From NCBI RefSeq assembly GCF_954871325.1, contig NC_088779.1, positions 28,196,869 to 28,260,868 on the forward strand: a DNA stretch of 64,000 nucleotides, written 5' to 3'. Each line of letters opens with the position of its first letter. Position 1 is the stretch's first letter. The translations under genes were made by a program, and so were the position numbers. Below are positions 62,427 to 64,000 of this stretch, piece by piece. The notes below the pieces were generated by a model. It had not been told where the DNA came from. It saw only the letters and a program-made list of their open reading frames with translations, and made no database searches. The DNA is from Gordionus sp. m RMFG-2023. Taxonomy: Eukaryota > Nematomorpha > Gordioida > Chordodea > Parachordodidae.

Positions 62427-62650
62427 CACTTATATTTATCATTCAAGTCGAGAGATATAGAATTCTTTTAGACAACGAAAATGGGCAAACTTTTTTGAGT
62501 CGCTATCGACGAAAACTCGAAAGTATCAACCAATCACCGAGTTTCGATGAAGGTTCTAGTCATAAGGTCGAATCGATAACATTATCACCTGATATTGTCG
62601 CCACGTTAAATTCCGTATTGAACGAATTGACCGAAATTATTTTGGATTGA
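39715..62650 (+). CDS. ZYG11/ZER1-family E3 ligase substrate receptor, 9 coding exons
   Basis: Leucine-rich and armadillo repeat protein that, in the known family, recruits substrates (including N-terminal glycine degrons) to CUL2-RING ligase. Exons: 39715-41195, 55157-55265, 59889-60029, 60206-60423, 60983-61187, 61251-61356, 61638-62101, 62166-62328, 62448-62650. All junctions are GT-AG with matching phases, giving 1029 aa. Met at 39715 is the first after an in-frame TAG. Diagnostic blocks: SLFELTINYIANDF (N-terminal VHL-box-like), LTHLDLSSN and LTHLNLSK (LRRs), SGESNE-like AGESNEIQLLNALKIYS, LSAIWNLTDESPKTC, GSLSNVAEVASLK, EMVSYRSFRPFF and LWALWALRHVCSKN. The last two favour ZYG11 over ZER1. 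The protein is longer than vertebrate ZYG11B through an Asn-rich insert in the LRR half and a Lys/acidic/Gly insert in exon 7. Introns 1 (13961 bp) and 2 (4623 bp) are filled by transposons. Confidence 0.93.
41401..41631. mobile_element. MITE family A, copy 6 (ZYG11-like intron 1)
   Basis: Best-preserved inverted arms of the family: TAGTAGCGTTGTTAAACGGC at the left; at the right, in reverse complement, TAGTATCGTTAAAAAGGCTC. The shared GGCTCACTCAATATT and ATATTGGGTTCGCC subterminal segments and a central CTCATATGTGG are present. A target duplication is not visible. Confidence 0.65.
42313..43110 (-). repeat. left arm of the foldback, repeats in reverse orientation
   Basis: About five units with ACTACGCATCCCCGGTCAAG or close variants, spaced about 150-160 bp, in the opposite orientation to 43115-53640. 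Mostly the type 1 variant. The outer 150 bp match the reverse complement of the outer right arm (53640-53788). Confidence 0.85.
43115..49104 (+). repeat. satellite-like tandem array, right arm of the foldback
   Basis: Unit of about 161-164 bp. Each has an invariant GC-rich block, either GACCGGGGACGCGTAG (type 1) or GACCACGGACGCGTAGAG with a second ACGCGTAG (type 2), followed by T/A runs, ACTAAGTTA(C/T)CA, CATTTTCT(G/A)TAT(C/T)C and ATTTAATGAG, ATGAATCTG. Types alternate in a pattern that itself repeats: marker variants recur about 2.09 kb apart (CATCTTCTG at 46826 and 48920; GCATAGGGAAGCG at about 45129 and 47227), showing higher-order duplication. Homopolymer lengths vary between units. Confidence 0.9.
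49105..53232. mobile_element. TTAA-flanked DNA transposon with ~575-bp inverted repeats
   Basis: Inserted in a satellite unit at TTAA (49101-49104 and 53233-53236). Deleting it restores a normal unit (ATTTAATGAGTATATGAATC). Ends GGGTTATTCCATGTCAAATG and, in reverse complement, GGGTCATTCCATGTCAAATC. Terminal inverted repeats span 49105-49685 and 52663-53232, highly similar throughout and including the subterminal TCGGCCGACCCCTTTC motif. It carries a single + strand transposase gene (50292-52547). TTAA targets are used by piggyBac, Kolobok and Sola3; the protein is not piggyBac-like. The satellite itself predates this insertion. The arms are close but not identical, so the insertion is not brand new. 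Confidence 0.85.
50292..52547 (+). pseudogene. decayed transposase of the TTAA element
   Basis: Open segments at 50292-51122, 51173-51382 and 51372-52547 together cover a protein of about 750 aa. The first segment starts at Met 50292 with a Cys cluster (CC at 10-11, C47-x2-C50) that may be a zinc site, then a helix-turn-helix-like stretch (RWSVNKIQKEFNVTSYMARK) and GFSKFAELRPKNC. Later segments show a TDRT-like VDRTNLETII, the acidic block LDYSENYSF, FSDGAASQYKN and HGKNACDGIGGTVKR. The three Asp blocks are candidates for a DDD/E catalytic triad. The gene is interrupted by two frame changes (about 51118 and 51380) and two adjacent stops (51594-51599), so this copy is inactive. Proteins with SDGAxSQxKN and HGKxxCDGxGG blocks are, to my recollection, abundant and mostly unnamed in cnidarian, arthropod and mollusc genomes. 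Confidence 0.8.
53233..53788 (+). repeat. distal remainder of the satellite array
   Basis: Two type 2 units followed by a terminal unit that switches to GACCGGGGACGCGGAG and then to the unique outer end (CTCATCTTATAAAGCTAAATAAG...) which mirrors 42313-42430. It ends at the GAATAACT duplication. Confidence 0.85.
54240..54475 (+). pseudogene. hAT transposase C-terminal fragment (hAT-1)
   Basis: Translates to SPLEWWRLHGDRFRVLSKIA then TDILSIHGSSASCEGLFS, the hAT dimerisation (hATC) signature: WW, then an ALSIxxSSxxxERxFS-like motif. It is interrupted by a frame change and a stop near 54397-54410, after which NRMSLKEETFRKILCLSNSD can be read in another frame. No upstream catalytic or zinc-finger part is detectable in hAT-1. 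Confidence 0.75.
54889..55095. mobile_element. MITE family A, copy 7 (ZYG11-like intron 1)
   Basis: TAGTACTGTTAAACGGCTCG at the left, GATTTATAAAAACGACGAAC, and the shared centre GCTTCTAGATGGAGCACACA. Its left edge coincides with the hAT-1 target duplication, so hAT-1 appears to have landed at the very end of this MITE. Confidence 0.55.
55157..55265 (+). other. ZYG11-like exon 2
   Basis: A 109-bp exon lying between two transposon-filled introns. It encodes LIELHPDLEFLGLMLSHVNY followed by DPRLCEV, matching the ZYG11 block that ends the LRRs (RPSMQFVGLLATDAGY in vertebrates). Phase joins exon 1 (TT+A) and exon 3 (phase 0). It is easy to miss because it is short and isolated. Confidence 0.85.
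55507..57894 (+). mobile_element. hAT transposon hAT-2 with broken transposase
   Basis: Ends TAGGCCTATTCAAAAATAAT and, in reverse complement, GGCCTATTTAAAAACGAATT, with subterminal ATTCGATTCG repeats on the right (57826-57880). Flanked by an imperfect 7-8 bp duplication (TAATACT left, TAATACC right). The opposite arm of the host palindrome shows the unoccupied site (TTTAATATCAAAATTA, reverse complement of 58813-58828), confirming the insertion point. It is about 2.4 kb, a usual size for a compact hAT. Confidence 0.8.
55778..57596 (+). pseudogene. hAT transposase (hAT-2), inactivated
   Basis: Starts at Met 55778 (MLEENASDEIMLDVEDEK). A BED zinc finger follows (ACNHCKSIIKCKG...SPLINHYNRFHSHL), then SDIWTSPTQVPFLGLTANFI, the catalytic-domain block YITLDNATNNKTFIDTF, LDCEIRWNSTYQMIERG and the C-terminal dimerisation block DPLMWWKANAYRIPILSKMA with GTSTVCERLFS. 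The order is that of the hAT family. It is interrupted by at least four lesions: an in-frame TAA near 55879 and breaks near 56100, 56530, 56825-56930 and 57240-57318. Open segments are 56115-56531, 56599-56826, 56929-57240 and 57318-57596. A small intron in the original gene cannot be excluded for the 57240-57310 gap (GT...AG present). Confidence 0.85.
59090..59197. mobile_element. MITE family B, copy 2 (ZYG11-like intron 2)
   Basis: CAGCTGGTGGCACGCCATTT on the left and, in reverse complement, CAGCTATTTATACGCCATTT on the right, about 108 bp. Same family as 15422-15528, with shared GTTTCTC/GGGAAACC inner segments. Confidence 0.6.
59889..62650 (+). other. ZYG11-like exons 3-9: armadillo-repeat half
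   Basis: Compact gene end encoding residues 531-1029. Armadillo-type helices: LAGTACLYNLIKS, NQQIQKNVILLLCNDW, MIQMCAAITSLIAAKM, LKLCLSAIWNLTDESPKTC and FLGSLSNVAEVASLK. Exon 7 carries an insert of roughly 70 residues starting TARPKKKPAKLMKSSSKPEE and turning acidic and Gly-rich (EDDGMEEYGNGLGEG) before the conserved W of the next helix. The last exon diverges from vertebrates and ends at TGA 62648-62650. Confidence 0.9.
62395..62425. repeat. (TA)n microsatellite
   Basis: About 14 TA dinucleotides in the short last intron of the ZYG11-like gene. Confidence 0.85.
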
Positions 62651-64000
62651 AAATATTATAAATTACTTATCAATTTTTTGCCCGAAAAAATAAATGTATA
62701 TATAAAGTTATTATCGCGACCTGCATTTTTCAAACAATTTTGGACCGGGACATCTCCATGCTATTTAGGAATATTATTTTATAACAAATTTACTCGTAAG
62801 AATATAGTTGAACTTCTAAAAATAATAATTAAGACTCGACATTCGCTATAATAATTTCGCTATATCTGTCTTTCTAACAATTCCGCTATTTATATATATT
62901 TGTTTTAAAAAAAAACGCGCATATTCAATTTCTTTTTTTTTATCCTCTAGGAATGAATTGTTTTTTTTTTATTAAATGGAAAAAATATATATTATACCTG
63001 GAATATTTATAAATTTTATTATTTATTTATCTTTCTCTTGGTAAAAAAAAAATATAGTTTTTATTTTTACAAACTTTTAGGCCTGTATTAGAATGTATCA
63101 ATAAAAATTATTTTTGATTATTTTATCGTTATTACTGAAATAAAGAATGCACTACACCACATTATACAGACGATGGAGTCAGTAGTCATTGCCATTGACA
63201 GTGATAGACATTGAAAGGCATTTCGTTTAAATACCTTGCAGCCTTCGTCTAGGTGCCTTTCTATGGCGGACCTCAATATATGTACTATTTTTAATAAATG
63301 AATCTTCGGTCTTGATTAGTTATTGTCATTGAATATTATACTTATTTTACGGAGAGTATTTTGTTAAATAATATACGGTTATTATTTGAGAAAAAATGAT
63401 AATACCTTTAAAAGTCACGTTAGAGTTTGAACTTTTTTTTTTGGAGAATCATTATTTCAGGATTTCACAAACTTCCTATAATTAAATTCGTTATAGTTTT
63501 TTTTTATTTGAAGATTGATAAAATTTTGCCCAAAATTCTGAATCATTCTGTGAAAATATATTAAAAAATTCATTTAAAAAAGCAAAGAAAATAATTATTC
63601 AGATTAAGTAAATGCAGTAGAGTACAAGTATGACGTTATCCTACTTTTACCATTTAGAAGAAATCTTGTATATAGGTTAAAAATTTCTGCCCGCATTTAA
63701 AGTTCCTGTTAATTCTAGGAACTGTAAATTGGCTGTTTACTTTATAATAGTTATAATGAAAAAGGCAAATGATCAGGTTTAACGAAGGTTTTGGTGATAG
63801 CTTCTTATCTTGGAAATAAATGGTGTTACTTCATTTTTTTACGGGGAACTCATTAAAAATTAGAAATAAATTATTTCTTATAAACTTTGCCAGAGATTCT
63901 TGCTCCCCCTCTCCTCCATCTAACGATTTGATTGGGATTACAATAATAATCACTTTAAATATGAAGCTTATTGATGAATTCACTCTTATAGATTAAGTAT
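62651..64000. other. 3' flank, no gene recognised
   Basis: AT-rich sequence. Around 62830-62890 there are GCTATA(A)T-type motifs (CATTCGCTATAATAATTTCG) reminiscent of the TATAGCGAATG array at 30010-30115. Nothing else is supported. Confidence 0.5.
62689..62694 (+). promoter_or_regulatory. ZYG11-like gene poly-A signal candidate
   Basis: AATAAA 39 nt after the stop codon, followed within 25 nt by AT-rich DNA. It is the first such hexamer downstream. Confidence 0.55.

Noticed and set aside
39715-62650. ZER1 rather than ZYG11
   Set aside because: EMVSYRSFRPFF and ALWALRHVCSKN match ZYG11 better, but the call is left at family level.

Overview
The window is animal nuclear DNA, most likely from an AT-rich invertebrate. 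It carries two intron-split metazoan genes on the + strand: a Rho-associated kinase (ROCK) and a ZYG11-family substrate receptor of a CUL2 ubiquitin ligase. Introns are AT-rich with GT-AG ends, and exons are clearly richer in GC. I cannot name the species.

Layout. 1-2375: a 5'-truncated LINE on the - strand. 2376-7546: intergenic DNA with small inverted-repeat elements. 7547-25282: ROCK in 24 coding exons whose phases all agree, predicting 1520 aa (kinase, coiled coil with Rho-binding segment, PH domain split by a C1 finger). 25283-39714: gene-poor DNA holding several transposon relics. The largest is a 5.5 kb foldback-like element (28835-34323) whose ends are arrays of a TATAGAGAATG motif, flanked by a 9-bp duplication. 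39715-62650: ZYG11-like gene in 9 coding exons, predicting 1029 aa. 62651-64000: 3' flank with no recognised gene.

The most striking structure is intron 1 of the ZYG11-like gene, enlarged to about 14 kb by three nested insertions, each with its own target duplication. A hAT element (41757-54885; duplication CTTAGTAC/ATTAGTAC) contains an 11.5 kb foldback element (42313-53788; duplication GAATAACT) built almost wholly of a roughly 161-bp tandem repeat that switches orientation near 43110. That array contains a 4.1 kb TTAA-flanked DNA transposon (49105-53232) with terminal inverted repeats of about 575 bp and a decayed transposase. Intron 2 repeats the theme: an old palindromic element whose end resembles the TTAA transposon is interrupted by a second hAT copy carrying a broken transposase.

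A hAT-like MITE family of about 186-230 bp is scattered through both genes and the flanks (at least seven copies). The host genes appear intact; the mobile DNA sits in introns and between genes.
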